From an uncultured Butyricicoccus sp. (GTDB lineage Bacteria; Bacillota; Clostridia; Oscillospirales; Butyricicoccaceae): a stretch of 64,000 bases of DNA. The stretch lies in NCBI GenBank assembly GCA_944376065.1, contig CALWBL010000002.1, positions 1-64,000 of the forward strand. The letters run 5' to 3'. Both the position numbers and the translations under genes were made by a program. Under the pieces are notes generated by a model. The model ran no database searches, was not told where the DNA came from, and was given only the letters and a program-made list of their open reading frames with translations. Positions 48,829 through 58,358 of this stretch are shown here, piece after piece (position 1 is the first letter of the stretch; each line of letters starts with the position of its first letter).

Positions 48829-49293
48829 GTGTTTTTGTTCCTTTCTTTTGTACACAATATGATTTGATATATGTTTAATATTTCCTCGGAAATTTAACAT
48901 TAAAAATATAATATATTATTTTAGTAGTAGTAGTAGAGATGTGCAAACTGTGGAAAACTCGAAAAACATCGGGAAATGCGGGATTTTCTTATCCACATAT
49001 ATCTGTGGATAAGATTTAATAAGTTATAGTAATAATACACACCTTATATTTATCCACAACTTATCCTTGTGGAATCCACAATCTGCTTGTGGATAAGTTA
49101 ATGGATAAAAAATGACCCCTATCCCTTAAAACGGAACATTTTGTTACACTGATGCATACAAAAAATCCGAACATTGACCATTTAAATAAAAGAAAATCTT
49201 TATTTATTTTCGGTTGATGGGGGAGTGGGGCTATAAGTAAAAACAACAAAAAAACAGCATATTAAAACAGACTGATTTCATGTTTACGTAATA
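48829..49293. other. oriC: oriC region (dnaA-dnaN), DnaA boxes, (TAG)5 and AT-rich unwinding segment
   Basis: 465 bp with exact DnaA boxes TTATCCACA at 48989-48997 and 49050-49058 (plus) and 49004-49012 and 49088-49096 (minus), plus one-mismatch boxes such as 48949-48957 and 49100-49107. Next to them, on the dnaN side, lie (TAG)5 at 48922-48936 and an AT-only stretch (about 48898-48920). This order (boxes, trios, AT-rich DNA) matches the unwinding unit described for Bacillus subtilis. Gene orientation diverges around dnaA. Confidence 0.9.
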
Positions 49294-50589
49294 TTATATA
49301 TTTTGAATATTTTCTATAAGTGTTCTAATAATATCATCGGTTTCTGCAAGCTGTTTGCGTTCATCTTCTATTTTGTTGCAAGCATGCATTACAGTGGTGT
49401 GGTCTCTGCCAAAAACCTTACCGATTTCTGGAAGTGAATAATTGGTCAACTTTCTAACAAGATACATTGCCATTTGTCTGGGTCTTACAGTATCTTTTGA
49501 GCGTTTATTTGCTAAAATTTGGTCTACTGGCATGGAGTAGAAATTAGAAACCGTTTGTAAAATCATATCGGGGGTGGGGTTTAAGCCCGGATTTATAGAT
49601 TTTACTTCTTCAATAACCTCTGCTACCATTTCAGTAGATATAGGTTCACCATTTAACTCATGTTTTGCCTTGATTTTTTTAACTGTACCCTCAAGCTGAC
49701 GAACATTTGACTGCAAATTTTCTGCAATTTGATACATAATATCTCTTGGCAGCTCAAAGCCAAGTTTCATGCTCTTTGCATTTATAATTGCAAGTCGTGT
49801 TTCAAGGTCTGGCGGCTGAATATCTGCAAGAAGTCCCCATTCAAAACGAGTTTTCATTCTATCTTCAAGTGTATTCATTTCTTTTGGGGGTCTATCTGAA
49901 GTTAGAACAAGCTGCTTTCCAGATTCATAAAGAGCATTAAATGTATGGAAAAATTCCTCTTGAGTACGCTCTTTACCAGCTATAAACTGAATATCATCGA
50001 TTAAAAGCAAATCGGCCATTCTATATTTGCCGCGAAAAGCCTGCACATCACCTGACTGAATAGCGGTTACAAGCTCGTTTGTGAAATCCTCACCTTTAAC
50101 ATAAATAATTCTAAAATCGGGGTGATTTTGATGAATAACATTGCCAATAGCATGTAAAAGGTGTGTTTTTCCTAGACCAGATTGACCATAGATGAATAGG
50201 GGATTATAATTTTCAGCTGGATTATTTGCAACCGCAATAGCAGCAGCATGGGCAAACTTGTTTGACGAACCCACAATAAAGTGTTCAAATGTATATTCAT
50301 CATCAAAGCTAAGACCGACAAGTGTGCTTGTATCGACTTTTTCGTCGCCAACAATGATGTGAATTTGTATTGGTCCACCTAATAGCTCGTTCATAGCATC
50401 AGACAGCGGCTGCAAAAAGCGCTGCTCTATAATTTCTCTTTTAAATTGACCGGAGGCACGCAAGATAAGTTTATCGCCATTTAGTGACACAACTTCTGCA
50501 TCATCAAACCATGCTGATAGTGTAACAGGGCTTATTGTACGCTCCATATGAGTCAGTGCCATTTTTAAAATATCATTTGGCCCATTCAT
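49294..50589 (-). CDS. dnaA: Chromosomal replication initiator protein DnaA
   Basis: 431 aa. Domain I (about 1-85) with the family N terminus, a short domain II, AAA+ domain III with Walker A GQSGLGKTHLL (about 133) and Walker B LLLIDDIQFIAGK, and domain IV with the DNA-binding signature GRDHTTVMHACNKI near the C terminus. Start at 50589 has AAAGGAGA about 13 nt upstream, a long spacing, but the N terminus aligns with the family. Binds the boxes flanking its own gene and opens the origin. Confidence 0.97.
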   Translation of the reverse strand: MNGPNDILKMALTHMERTISPVTLSAWFDDAEVVSLNGDKLILRASGQFKREIIEQRFLQPLSDAMNELLGGPIQIHIIVGDEKVDTSTLVGLSFDDEYTFEHFIVGSSNKFAHAAAIAVANNPAENYNPLFIYGQSGLGKTHLLHAIGNVIHQNHPDFRIIYVKGEDFTNELVTAIQSGDVQAFRGKYRMADLLLIDDIQFIAGKERTQEEFFHTFNALYESGKQLVLTSDRPPKEMNTLEDRMKTRFEWGLLADIQPPDLETRLAIINAKSMKLGFELPRDIMYQIAENLQSNVRQLEGTVKKIKAKHELNGEPISTEMVAEVIEEVKSINPGLNPTPDMILQTVSNFYSMPVDQILANKRSKDTVRPRQMAMYLVRKLTNYSLPEIGKVFGRDHTTVMHACNKIEDERKQLAETDDIIRTLIENIQNI

Positions 50590-50631
50590 AGCATTTTTAT
50601 CTCTCCTTTATTCGATTCCTATTCATAATAG

Positions 50632-50660
50632 ATAATAGCAAAAATATAACCAATATGCAA
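50632..50660 (-). promoter_or_regulatory. dnaA promoter
   Basis: Minus-strand TTGCAT (50655-50660), 17 bp, TATTAT (50632-50637), about 43 bp upstream of dnaA. DnaA boxes lie directly upstream, fitting autoregulation. Confidence 0.62.
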
Positions 50661-50664
50661 ATAG

Positions 50665-50703
50665 TTATTCACAGAAAGCACAAAGTTTTCCACAGTATCC
50701 ACA
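50665..50703 (+). other. DnaA-box cluster upstream of dnaA (second origin half)
   Basis: Three closely spaced boxes: TTATTCACA (50665-50673, fits TTATNCACA), TTTTCCACA (50686-50694) and GTATCCACA (50695-50703), the last two one mismatch from TTATCCACA. All are in one orientation between dnaA and rpmH. Confidence 0.82.
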
Positions 50704-50750
50704 GAGAATAAAATCTGTAAAAGAAAATATTCAAAAAACTGCAAAAAAAC

Positions 50751-50780
50751 TTGACATATACCCTGTATTGTGCCTATAAT
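50751..50780 (+). promoter_or_regulatory. rpmH promoter
   Basis: TTGACA (50751-50756), 18 bp, TATAAT (50775-50780): full consensus hexamers. Gives a leader of about 120 nt before rpmH. Confidence 0.82.
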
Positions 50781-50802
50781 AAATACTGATTCAGATTGCA
50801 TC

Positions 50803-50861
50803 GGACAGGCAGCGGCATATGCCTAAGCTGCCACAATATATGGTGGTTTGGACCTGTGCCG
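50803..50861 (+). promoter_or_regulatory. Structured rpmH 5' leader
   Basis: GGCAGC (50808-50813) pairs with GCTGCC (50827-50832) around palindrome GGCATATGCC (50814-50823). ACAGG (50805-50809) can instead pair with CCTGT (50853-50857), so the two folds compete. The leader is GC-rich compared with its surroundings. Confidence 0.5.
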
Positions 50862-50910
50862 GTGCCCACTCGAACAATTATTTCGTTTTATAGTAGGAGG
50901 TGCAGAGAAA

Positions 50911-51045
50911 ATGGTAAGAACTTATCAACCTAAAAAGCGTCAGCGTAGCAAGGAGCATGGTTTCCGTAAGAGAATGGCTACTTCTAATGGTCGCAAGGTA
51001 CTGGCTCGTCGCCGTGCAAAGGGTCGTGCTCGTCTGACTCACTAA
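50911..51045 (+). CDS. rpmH: 50S ribosomal protein L34
   Basis: 44 aa, very basic, with the L34 pattern [20 protein letters not shown] and a typical C-terminal [12 protein letters not shown]. The ATG at 50911 has AGGAGG 11-12 nt upstream. First gene of the rightward origin cluster. Confidence 0.97.
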   Translation: MVRTYQPKKRQRSKEHGFRKRMATSNGRKVLARRRAKGRARLTH

Positions 51046-51087
51046 GCCTAAACGCTTAAATTTTATCATCTCTTGTCGAGATGATTG

Positions 51088-51116
51088 GGCCGTCGGTTTG
51101 TACGGCCTTTTTTTTT
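51088..51116 (+). terminator. Terminator after rpmH
   Basis: GGCCGT / ACGGCC stem with nine T residues; a second hairpin ATCATCTC / GAGATGAT (51065-51085) precedes it. Confidence 0.8.
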
Positions 51117-51303
51117 AAATATCCATAATCTTTTTGTTTATTTTCGGTTTGGCGGTGGAGGATTATGGCAAATTAACACCCCAAACAGCTTATAGTTTTG
51201 CTTTTTTCGTGCTATAAGAATAATTATCAGGTGGGAATGCTCCAAAGGGCATCGGAGCATAATGCTGCCTGAAAGCTCTTTTATAAAGGAGCGTTTTTTA
51301 AAA

Positions 51304-51663
51304 ATGAAACATACCTATCGCATCAAACAAAATTATGAATTTCGCAGACTTTATAGGCGTGGAAACTCAGTGGCTACCCCTTATTTAGTGGTTTATGCAC
51401 TGAAAACTCGTCGAAATATCAATAGAATCGGGCTTACAGTGACACCTAAACTTGGCGGTGCAGTGGTTAGAAACCGAATAAAGCGCCTTTTAAGGGAGGC
51501 TTACCGCCTAAATGAGGACAAAATCTGTACAAGTTATGATTTTATTTTTGTTGCACGCTCTCGAATGATTGGGGCAAAATGCCAAAAGGTAGAAAAAGAG
51601 CTTATGCGTGCAATGAAACAGCTTGGACTGCTTATCAAGCAAGATGGAGGCGAAAAAGCGTGA
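51304..51663 (+). CDS. rnpA: Ribonuclease P protein component
   Basis: 119 aa, basic, with family core [18 protein letters not shown] [35 protein letters not shown] and a C-terminal DFIFVARS. The ATG at 51304 matches the family N terminus ([19 protein letters not shown]) and has AAAGGAG upstream; a start 14 codons earlier is not supported. Protein cofactor of RNase P for tRNA 5' maturation. Confidence 0.95.
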   Translation: MKHTYRIKQNYEFRRLYRRGNSVATPYLVVYALKTRRNINRIGLTVTPKLGGAVVRNRIKRLLREAYRLNEDKICTSYDFIFVARSRMIGAKCQKVEKELMRAMKQLGLLIKQDGGEKA

Positions 51664-51872
51664 AACGCTTGCTACTTTCAGGAATAAAGTTTTACCAAAA
51701 ACAAATTTCTCCTTCTTTGCCACCGAGATGTAGATATATTCCAACTTGTTCACAGTATGCAAAGGAAGCTATTGAAAAATATGGTGCTGCAAAGGGTAGT
51801 GTGCTTGCAGCTAGAAGGATTTGCAGATGTCACCCATTTTCCAAGCATGATATTTACGACCCTGTGCCATAA
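51660..51872 (+). CDS. yidD: Membrane protein insertion efficiency factor YidD
   Basis: 70 aa. GTG start overlapping the rnpA stop, with GGAGG about 10 nt upstream. Motifs [19 protein letters not shown] and [15 protein letters not shown] with the conserved Cys residues are diagnostic. Lies between rnpA and yidC as in most bacteria; the larger ORF in another start is a read-through of rnpA sequence. Confidence 0.93.
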   Translation: MKRLLLSGIKFYQKQISPSLPPRCRYIPTCSQYAKEAIEKYGAAKGSVLAARRICRCHPFSKHDIYDPVP

Positions 51873-51943
51873 ATATCAAAACCGCGTGCCATGACGCATT
51901 CACTTTTCATGGCAACTCAATTTTCGGAGGATAATTCTAAACA

Positions 51944-52873
51944 ATGGGCGATATTTTTGGATTTCTTATTGTAAGACCGCTTGGTATGCTGCTAAATGTA
52001 ATCTACAATACAGTTGGTTCATATGGTCTTGCAGTTATTTTGTTTGCATTACTTGTAAAAATTATTATTTTACCTATTGCATACCATGGTAAAAAGGGCA
52101 TGCTGCGTATGAACAAACTTCAAGGTCAAATGCAGCAGATTCAAAAAAAATATGCAAACAACAAGGTTAAAATGAACGAAGAAATCAGCAAGCTATATGA
52201 GAAGGAAGGCGTAAGCCCAATGTCAGGCTGTCTGCCATCTTTTCTGCCGCTGCCGATTATGATGGGTCTTTATTATGCCGTAGTAAAGCCAATGAGCTTT
52301 ATGATGGGACTTTCCGGCGGTCTGCCAGACACCCCAACAGAGGACATTAACCTGCTTGCACAAAAGGTTGGTATTGAAATTACTCAACAGAATTCTTACA
52401 CTGTTCAAACTGAAATTGCTCAGGCTTGTAATAAGTTTTTCCATAATGGAAATCTGGATTCTGAGATTGCATCTCTGTCAGATGGCATTAAAAACCTTTT
52501 ACAGCCGATGAACTTTGACTTCTTTGGCCTTGATTTGTCGGTTAAACCTACACTAACACTTAGTATTTTACTGCTAATTCCAATTTTATCCGGTCTTTCT
52601 GCATTTTTGTCATCTTGGATTATGCAGAAAATGCAGAGGAATAACAATGGTAATGCAAATGCTCAAATGCAAGGCAGCATGAAAACTATTATGTACATTA
52701 TGCCACTTATGAGCGTATATTTTGCATTTCAGTTCCCTGCGGCTATCGGTATTTACTGGATTGCAAACAATGTCTTCACTTGTATTCAGGAAGTAATATT
52801 GACAACAATAATTCGTCGTAAATACCCTGAAATGACACAGCCAGAAGGAAAAAAGAAAAAAGGGGAGGCGTAA
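51944..52873 (+). CDS. yidC: Membrane protein insertase YidC/OxaA family
   Basis: 309 aa, five TM helices without a lipobox at the N terminus. Core: YGLAVILFALLVKIIILPI (TM near 25-45), KKGMLRMNKLQGQMQQIQKK, SPMSGCLPSFLPLPIMMGLY, and the late TMs with FQFPAAIGIYWIANN. Inserts membrane proteins together with or without SecYEG. GGAGG lies about 15 nt upstream. Followed after 3 bp by jag, likely cotranscribed. Confidence 0.95.
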   Translation: MGDIFGFLIVRPLGMLLNVIYNTVGSYGLAVILFALLVKIIILPIAYHGKKGMLRMNKLQGQMQQIQKKYANNKVKMNEEISKLYEKEGVSPMSGCLPSFLPLPIMMGLYYAVVKPMSFMMGLSGGLPDTPTEDINLLAQKVGIEITQQNSYTVQTEIAQACNKFFHNGNLDSEIASLSDGIKNLLQPMNFDFFGLDLSVKPTLTLSILLLIPILSGLSAFLSSWIMQKMQRNNNGNANAQMQGSMKTIMYIMPLMSVYFAFQFPAAIGIYWIANNVFTCIQEVILTTIIRRKYPEMTQPEGKKKKGEA

Positions 52874-52876
52874 ATA

Positions 52877-53851
52877 ATGCTTAAAAGCATTGAAATGACT
52901 GGTACAACCCGCGATGATGCAATCAAAAAGGCGCTTAATGTCCTTGGATTAGATCGTGATGATGTATCAGTAGAGGTGCTTGACAATGGCAAAAGAGGCT
53001 TTTTAGGCTTTGGTTCAACCGATGCAAAGGTTAGAATCACTTATGAAGTGCCAGATGAAAAGCCAGAAGTTAAAGTGTCTGAACCAGAAGTTATAGAGCA
53101 AAAAATAGAAATTAACTCTAAACAAGGAGTAAAAGACGAGACAGAGACTAAAGCAGAGCCAGTGGAGGAGAAAAAATCAAATCTTCCAGATTTGAGCCAA
53201 ATTGCTCCAGATGACCCAAGAAGAACAACTCCTCATCTTGTAAAAGCTGCACCTAAAAATATAGAAGAAACCAAAAAGTCTCATAAAGAGCATGTAGAGC
53301 GTGAGCCAATTGTTCCATATATCACACCAGTGGCAATGGCTGATGAGCTGGTTTCTGAGCAGGCAAAGCAAGCTGTTAAATTTATTGATGGGCTGCTTGA
53401 AAAATTAGGTATTGAAGGTAAGGCAACTGTGCTTGATATTAGTGAGCCTGACCATGTTCGTATTGATATTGCAGGTAAGGATATGGGACAGATTATTGGC
53501 AGACGTGGTGATACTCTTGATGCAATTCAGTATCTTACAAGCCTTGTGCTCAATCAGAACTCTGAGGAGCATTTAAGGCTTACTGTGGACACTGAAAACT
53601 ATCGTGCTAAACGTGCAGAAAGCCTAGAGCGTCTTGCAAGAAAGATGGCTGTAAAGGTTTGTAAGTATCATAAGGCTATGACTTTAGAGCCTATGAACCC
53701 TTATGAGCGTCGTATTATTCATGCGTCATTGCAAAATTTTAGAGGTGTTACCACTCATTCCACTGGCACCGAACCGGGCAGAAGGGTTGTAATTTCTCCA
53801 GATGGGTCAGCTCGTCCGTCAAGACGTGGCTTTCAGCCTAGAAAAAAGTAA
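52877..53851 (+). CDS. jag: RNA-binding protein Jag/KhpB
   Basis: 324 aa. Jag-N domain (about 1-50; AIKKALNVLGLDRDDVSVEV), a Glu/Lys/Pro-rich linker (about 60-160), a type II KH domain (about 185-245, IAGKDMGQIIGRRGDTLDA) and R3H (about 250-310, NPYERRIIHASL). Longer than minimal Jag because of the acidic linker. KhpB proteins bind RNA and affect cell elongation in streptococci. GGGGAGG lies before the ATG. Confidence 0.93.
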   Translation: MLKSIEMTGTTRDDAIKKALNVLGLDRDDVSVEVLDNGKRGFLGFGSTDAKVRITYEVPDEKPEVKVSEPEVIEQKIEINSKQGVKDETETKAEPVEEKKSNLPDLSQIAPDDPRRTTPHLVKAAPKNIEETKKSHKEHVEREPIVPYITPVAMADELVSEQAKQAVKFIDGLLEKLGIEGKATVLDISEPDHVRIDIAGKDMGQIIGRRGDTLDAIQYLTSLVLNQNSEEHLRLTVDTENYRAKRAESLERLARKMAVKVCKYHKAMTLEPMNPYERRIIHASLQNFRGVTTHSTGTEPGRRVVISPDGSARPSRRGFQPRKK

Positions 53852-53866
53852 TATAAACTCAGTTGA

Positions 53867-53903
53867 TGGGCGGGCTAAATGAAAAGCCCGTCCGTGTTTT
53901 TTA
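53867..53903 (+). terminator. Terminator after jag
   Basis: GGGCGGGCT / AGCCCGTCC stem with a GTGTTTTTT tail. Confidence 0.75.
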
Positions 53904-53927
53904 TAATTTAGAAAGGACGAAATAGCA

Positions 53928-55286
53928 ATGGATACAATCGCCGCTATCGCTACTGCAACAGGTGGTGCAATTGGCATAATCAGAGTATCTGGTGATAAAG
54001 CTGTAAGTGCTGTAAATAAGATATTTAAGCCCATAGGCAAAAAGCAGTTTTCGGATATACCATCAAGAATGCTTGCATATGGAACTTTATATGATAGACT
54101 AGGTAATGTGCTTGATAGCTGTATGGCTGTTCACTTTGATGGAGATAAAACATACACAGGCGAACCTATGGCAGAGCTGCAATTACATGGCTCACCAGCG
54201 GTTTTAAGTGAGGCTCTCTCCGGATTATTTGAACAGGGTATCAGGCAGGCACAGGCAGGTGAGTTCACAAGACGAGCATTTTTAAATGGTAAGATGAATT
54301 TAATGCAAGCAGAGGCAGTTTCAGACCTTATCGCCGCTCATTCGCTTGAGGCGGCTAATAATGCAGCAGGACAAATTTCTGGTATAGTTGCAAATGGTAT
54401 GGACGAGCTTAGACAAAAGCTGATAGGTGTTTCTGCACATTTTCTTGCTGTTGTTGATTATCCAGATGAGGATATAGACCCATTTTTAGAGAATGAGCTT
54501 TGTAATACTTTGATTGAAACCGAAAATAAACTGCATGAGCTTAGAGCATCTTACGAGAGGGGAAGAATACTGCGTGAGGGCTTACCATGTGCCATTGTTG
54601 GAAGACCTAATGTAGGTAAATCTACACTGTTAAATGCACTTGTAGGCTTTGAACGTGCGATTGTAACAGATATTGCAGGAACAACACGAGATACAATAGA
54701 AGAAGTAATCAGAATTGGCTCATTAACGCTTAGATTGCAAGATACAGCAGGTATAAGGGAGAGCCAAGATATAGTTGAGCAAATAGGTGTTGAGCGAGCT
54801 AAAAAAGCAGTAGATGAGGCAGCACTTGTGCTTGCGGTAATTGATGGAAGTGTGCAGTTAAGTAAACAGGATATAGATGCATTAAATTCAGTAAGAAATT
54901 CGCCATTAGTGATTCTTGTAGTAAATAAAAGTGATAAAGGATTAACTGAACAAAATATTACAAAGGGATTTGAGCATGTAGTAAAAATAAGTGCTAAACA
55001 GGGAGAAGGCATAGAACAGCTTAGGGATATGATTTTAAGTGTTACAGGTATGAATAATGTTGTATTTGATGGCGGTATTATCACAAACGCTAGACAGGCA
55101 GACGCATTAAATAGAGCTGAAATTGCTTGCAGCCAGGCGAGAAAAGCTGCTCAATCTGGTATGACACCTGATGCAATATTACAAGATGTAGAGGCTGCAA
55201 TTTCAGCTCTTGGAGAGTTAACCGGTCAGAGTGTTAGAGAGGATATAATACAAGATATTTTTAGCAGATTTTGCGTTGGCAAATAA
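53928..55286 (+). CDS. mnmE: tRNA modification GTPase MnmE
   Basis: 452 aa. N-terminal tetrahydrofolate-binding domain (about 1-115), helical domain, inserted G domain (about 210-375) with G1 GRPNVGKST, G3 DTAG, G4 NKSD, and C-terminal CVGK (the family FCxGK motif). With MnmG makes the cmnm5U34 wobble modification. AAAGGAC-type RBS precedes the ATG. Confidence 0.97.
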   Translation: MDTIAAIATATGGAIGIIRVSGDKAVSAVNKIFKPIGKKQFSDIPSRMLAYGTLYDRLGNVLDSCMAVHFDGDKTYTGEPMAELQLHGSPAVLSEALSGLFEQGIRQAQAGEFTRRAFLNGKMNLMQAEAVSDLIAAHSLEAANNAAGQISGIVANGMDELRQKLIGVSAHFLAVVDYPDEDIDPFLENELCNTLIETENKLHELRASYERGRILREGLPCAIVGRPNVGKSTLLNALVGFERAIVTDIAGTTRDTIEEVIRIGSLTLRLQDTAGIRESQDIVEQIGVERAKKAVDEAALVLAVIDGSVQLSKQDIDALNSVRNSPLVILVVNKSDKGLTEQNITKGFEHVVKISAKQGEGIEQLRDMILSVTGMNNVVFDGGIITNARQADALNRAEIACSQARKAAQSGMTPDAILQDVEAAISALGELTGQSVREDIIQDIFSRFCVGK

Positions 55287-55558
55287 TAACTCTATATATC
55301 GTGTTTTTTTAAAATAGATACCACATAATTTAGGGTAAATAGTGAATTTACATTAGCCTCTTAAAGTATATTAAAACATATAATTTGTGTATAAATTTGT
55401 TGATAAGTTGTTAATATAAAAATTTAATTTATACTAATAGTGATAATATTATAAAATTATACAAAAATAAAAAATTTTACTCAGAGTTATACAATGTATG
55501 CACAGAGTTATCAACAATCTGTATAAGTAAAAAATTGTTAAAAAGGAGGATTGCCAAA
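55287..55558 (+). promoter_or_regulatory. mnmE-mnmG gap with DnaA-box-like sites
   Basis: 272 bp, very AT-rich. Sites one mismatch from the DnaA box: TGTTGATAA (55398-55406, minus), TTATCAACA (55508-55516) and GTATGCACA (55496-55504). No terminator is obvious after mnmE. The mnmG RBS AAAAGGAGG is at the end. Confidence 0.5.
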
Positions 55559-57436
55559 ATGTCATTTCAAGCGGGAAATTTTGATATTGCAGTTATTGGT
55601 GCAGGGCATGCAGGCATAGAGGCAGCTCTTGCAGGTGCTAGGCTGGGATTGAAGGTTGTATGCTTTTCAATAAACCTTGATAGCATTGGAAATATGCCAT
55701 GTAATCCAGCAATAGGTGGAACTGCTAAGGGTCATTTAGTGCGTGAGATTGACGCTTTAGGTGGTGAGATGGCTAAGGCGGCTGATGCGTCTTGTATTCA
55801 ATATAGAATGTTAAATCGTGGCAAGGGTCCAGCAGTTCATTCGCTTAGAGCTCAAGCTGACAGATTTGCATATCGTAAATATATGAAATGGGTTTTAGAA
55901 ACTACCCCAAATATTAGTTTAAAACAAGCGGAAATCACTAAAATCCATGTAGAAAATAATAAGGTCACTTCAGTTGAAACTCCAACAGGAGCAATTTATA
56001 ATTGTAAAGCGGCTATTATCTGTTCGGGAACATATCTGGGTGGACGTATTATTATAGGTGACCATATACATGATGGCGGACCAGACGGTATGTTTGCAGC
56101 CACTAAGCTGACAGCTTGTTTAAAAGAAATGGGATTAAATCTGATGCGTTTTAAAACGGGTACACCACCACGAATTGACAGAAGAACCATTGATTTTACC
56201 GAGCTTGAAATTCAAGAAGGAGAAGATGAAATTATACCTTTCTCTTTTGAAACTGAAAAAGCTCCAGAAAATCAAGTTGTGTGTCATTTAACATATACCA
56301 ATGAGAGAACACACAAGGTTATTCGTGATAATCTTTTAGAATCCCCATTATATTCAGGTAAGATTGACGGCATAGGTCCAAGATATTGCCCATCTATTGA
56401 AGATAAGGTGGTGAGATTTGCGGAAAAGCCAAGACATCAGCTTTTTGTAGAGCCTATGGGACTATATACCGAAGAAATTTATTTACAAGGGTTTTCTTCA
56501 TCTATGCCAGAACGTGTACAGCTTGAAATGCTGCACACTCTAAAAGGTTTTGAAAATGCGGAAATGATGCGTCCAGCTTACGCAATAGAATATGATTGTA
56601 TTGACCCAACTGAGCTATTGCCAACGTTGGAAACTAAAAAGATTTCTGGTCTTTATGGTGCAGGACAATTTAATGGTTCATCGGGTTACGAGGAGGCGGC
56701 AGCACAAGGTTTGGTGGCTGGGATAAATGCCGCACTTAAATGCAAGGGTGAGCCACCTATGATTTTAGACCGTGCGGATGGATATATTGGAACACTTGTC
56801 GATGACCTTGTTACACGTGGAACACAAGAGCCATATAGAATGATGACATCTCGTTCAGAGTATCGCTTATTATTAAGACAAGACAATGCAGATGAGAGAC
56901 TTGTTAAAATTGGTGCTAGAGTGGGGCTTAACTCCGCTGAAAGATTAGCTAAAACCAAGCAAAAATATGAAACCGTAAAACAGGAAATGGATAGACTTGA
57001 AAAAGTCACAGTTTCACCAAATGAGCAAATGCAGCAGTTTTTAAAAGAACATAATTCAACGCCTCTTAAATCCGGCTGTAAACTCGCTGATTTATTAAGA
57101 CGCCCAGAGCTTGGATATGAAATGCTTGCTCCATTTGATACAAACCGCCCAGAACTTCCAGCTGTTATTCGTGAACAAGTTGAAATCCGTATAAAATATG
57201 ATGGATATATAAAGCGTCAATTGCATGATGTAGAGCAGTTTAGAAAAATGGAAAGCAGACCGCTTCCAGAAAATATTGATTATTATAATATTCCATCACT
57301 TAGACTTGAGGCAAGGCAAAAATTATCAAAAATCAGACCTGTAAACCTAGGTCAAGCGGGCAGAATTTCTGGTGTATCTCCAGCAGACCTGACTGCACTT
57401 ATGATTTATATGGAAACAGGAGGGGATAAGTCATGA
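55559..57436 (+). CDS. mnmG: tRNA uridine-5-carboxymethylaminomethyl modification protein MnmG
   Basis: 625 aa, FAD enzyme. FAD-binding [19 protein letters not shown] near the N terminus, [17 protein letters not shown] (family motif), [28 protein letters not shown] and a C-terminal helical domain. ATG 55559 has AAAAGGAGG about 9 nt upstream. Partner of MnmE; rsmG overlaps its end by 4 bp. Confidence 0.97.
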   Translation: MSFQAGNFDIAVIGAGHAGIEAALAGARLGLKVVCFSINLDSIGNMPCNPAIGGTAKGHLVREIDALGGEMAKAADASCIQYRMLNRGKGPAVHSLRAQADRFAYRKYMKWVLETTPNISLKQAEITKIHVENNKVTSVETPTGAIYNCKAAIICSGTYLGGRIIIGDHIHDGGPDGMFAATKLTACLKEMGLNLMRFKTGTPPRIDRRTIDFTELEIQEGEDEIIPFSFETEKAPENQVVCHLTYTNERTHKVIRDNLLESPLYSGKIDGIGPRYCPSIEDKVVRFAEKPRHQLFVEPMGLYTEEIYLQGFSSSMPERVQLEMLHTLKGFENAEMMRPAYAIEYDCIDPTELLPTLETKKISGLYGAGQFNGSSGYEEAAAQGLVAGINAALKCKGEPPMILDRADGYIGTLVDDLVTRGTQEPYRMMTSRSEYRLLLRQDNADERLVKIGARVGLNSAERLAKTKQKYETVKQEMDRLEKVTVSPNEQMQQFLKEHNSTPLKSGCKLADLLRRPELGYEMLAPFDTNRPELPAVIREQVEIRIKYDGYIKRQLHDVEQFRKMESRPLPENIDYYNIPSLRLEARQKLSKIRPVNLGQAGRISGVSPADLTALMIYMETGGDKS

Positions 57437-58146
57437 CCGAAAGGGAGCTTTTGATAAAAGGCTTAGAACAAATTTGTCCTAAAGTTTATCCACAAACTGT
57501 TGATAACTTTCTGAAATTTTCAGATATGTTGCTTGAGAAAAATAAGGTCATGAATTTAACAGCAGTAACAGAGCCAATGAAGGTTATTTCCCGACATTTT
57601 TTGGACTGTGCAATGATTATGCCTGATGTAATTTCCGAGGAAAAGGTCATTGACATTGGCACGGGTGCAGGTTTTCCTGGTTTGCCGCTTGCGATTTTAT
57701 GCTCTGATACACAGTTTGTTCTGCTTGATGCACTTAGAAAACGTATAGATTTTTTAAATGAAGTTATAGCTCAATTAGGGCTTAAAAATGTGACTGCAAT
57801 ACATGCAAGAGCAGAAGAATTTGCTGAAAAAAACCGTCAGAGTTTTTCAGTTGCGGTTTCAAGAGCAGTTGCAGATTTATCTGTACTTAGTGAACTCACA
57901 CTTCCGCTCGTTAAAGTAAATGGTAAGTTCATTGCCATGAAAGCACAAGATTGCAAAGATGAAGTAGAACAGGCGAAAAGGGCGATTGAGATACTGGGAG
58001 GAGATAAGCCATGTATCAAAAAATATACTGTTGTAGAGAGTGATATGGTTCGTGCAAAGGTGGAAATACACAAAATAAAGGATACTCCAGCTAAATATCC
58101 ACGCAGATTTGCAAAGATAAGCGCATCTCCACTAGGTGGGAAATAA
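57433..58146 (+). CDS. rsmG: 16S rRNA (guanine-N7) methyltransferase RsmG
   Basis: 237 aa, methylates G527 (E. coli numbering) of 16S rRNA. SAM-binding [15 protein letters not shown] and the surrounding [19 protein letters not shown] are typical, as is [13 protein letters not shown]. Start overlaps the mnmG stop (ATGA). Loss of this methylation is known to give low-level streptomycin resistance in other bacteria. Confidence 0.96.
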   Translation: MTERELLIKGLEQICPKVYPQTVDNFLKFSDMLLEKNKVMNLTAVTEPMKVISRHFLDCAMIMPDVISEEKVIDIGTGAGFPGLPLAILCSDTQFVLLDALRKRIDFLNEVIAQLGLKNVTAIHARAEEFAEKNRQSFSVAVSRAVADLSVLSELTLPLVKVNGKFIAMKAQDCKDEVEQAKRAIEILGGDKPCIKKYTVVESDMVRAKVEIHKIKDTPAKYPRRFAKISASPLGGK

Positions 58147-58163
58147 AAATAAAACAAAATTTA

Positions 58164-58200
58164 TAACCCTTTGTAATAAGATTACAAAGGGTTATTTTTT
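58164..58200 (+). terminator. Terminator after rsmG
   Basis: AACCCTTTGTAAT / ATTACAAAGGGTT 13-bp stem with a T run. Confidence 0.88.
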
Positions 58201-58358
58201 ATCGGAAAATATGCGGAAATATATATTTTGAAGAGAACACTGTCGAATATACAAGGGGAAATACTAATCATGCGGTCGATTTTGCTTTACTTTTTGACAG
58301 AAAATGGTAGTCTATTACCAGCAGGCATTTTGCTAATACTAAAAAAGGAGGAAGCTGA

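Noticed and set aside
48368..48862. Plus-strand open frame opposite dnaN
   Set aside because: It mirrors dnaN codon structure and has no RBS; dnaN is certain.
48922..48936. (TAG)5 as a simple microsatellite
   Set aside because: Its position between DnaA boxes and AT-only DNA at the origin gives a better explanation, though slippage cannot be excluded.
54551..55084. Long open frame (177 codons) on the minus strand inside mnmE
   Set aside because: Lies fully opposite a certain gene, has no RBS, and its residue make-up mirrors the mnmE reading frame.
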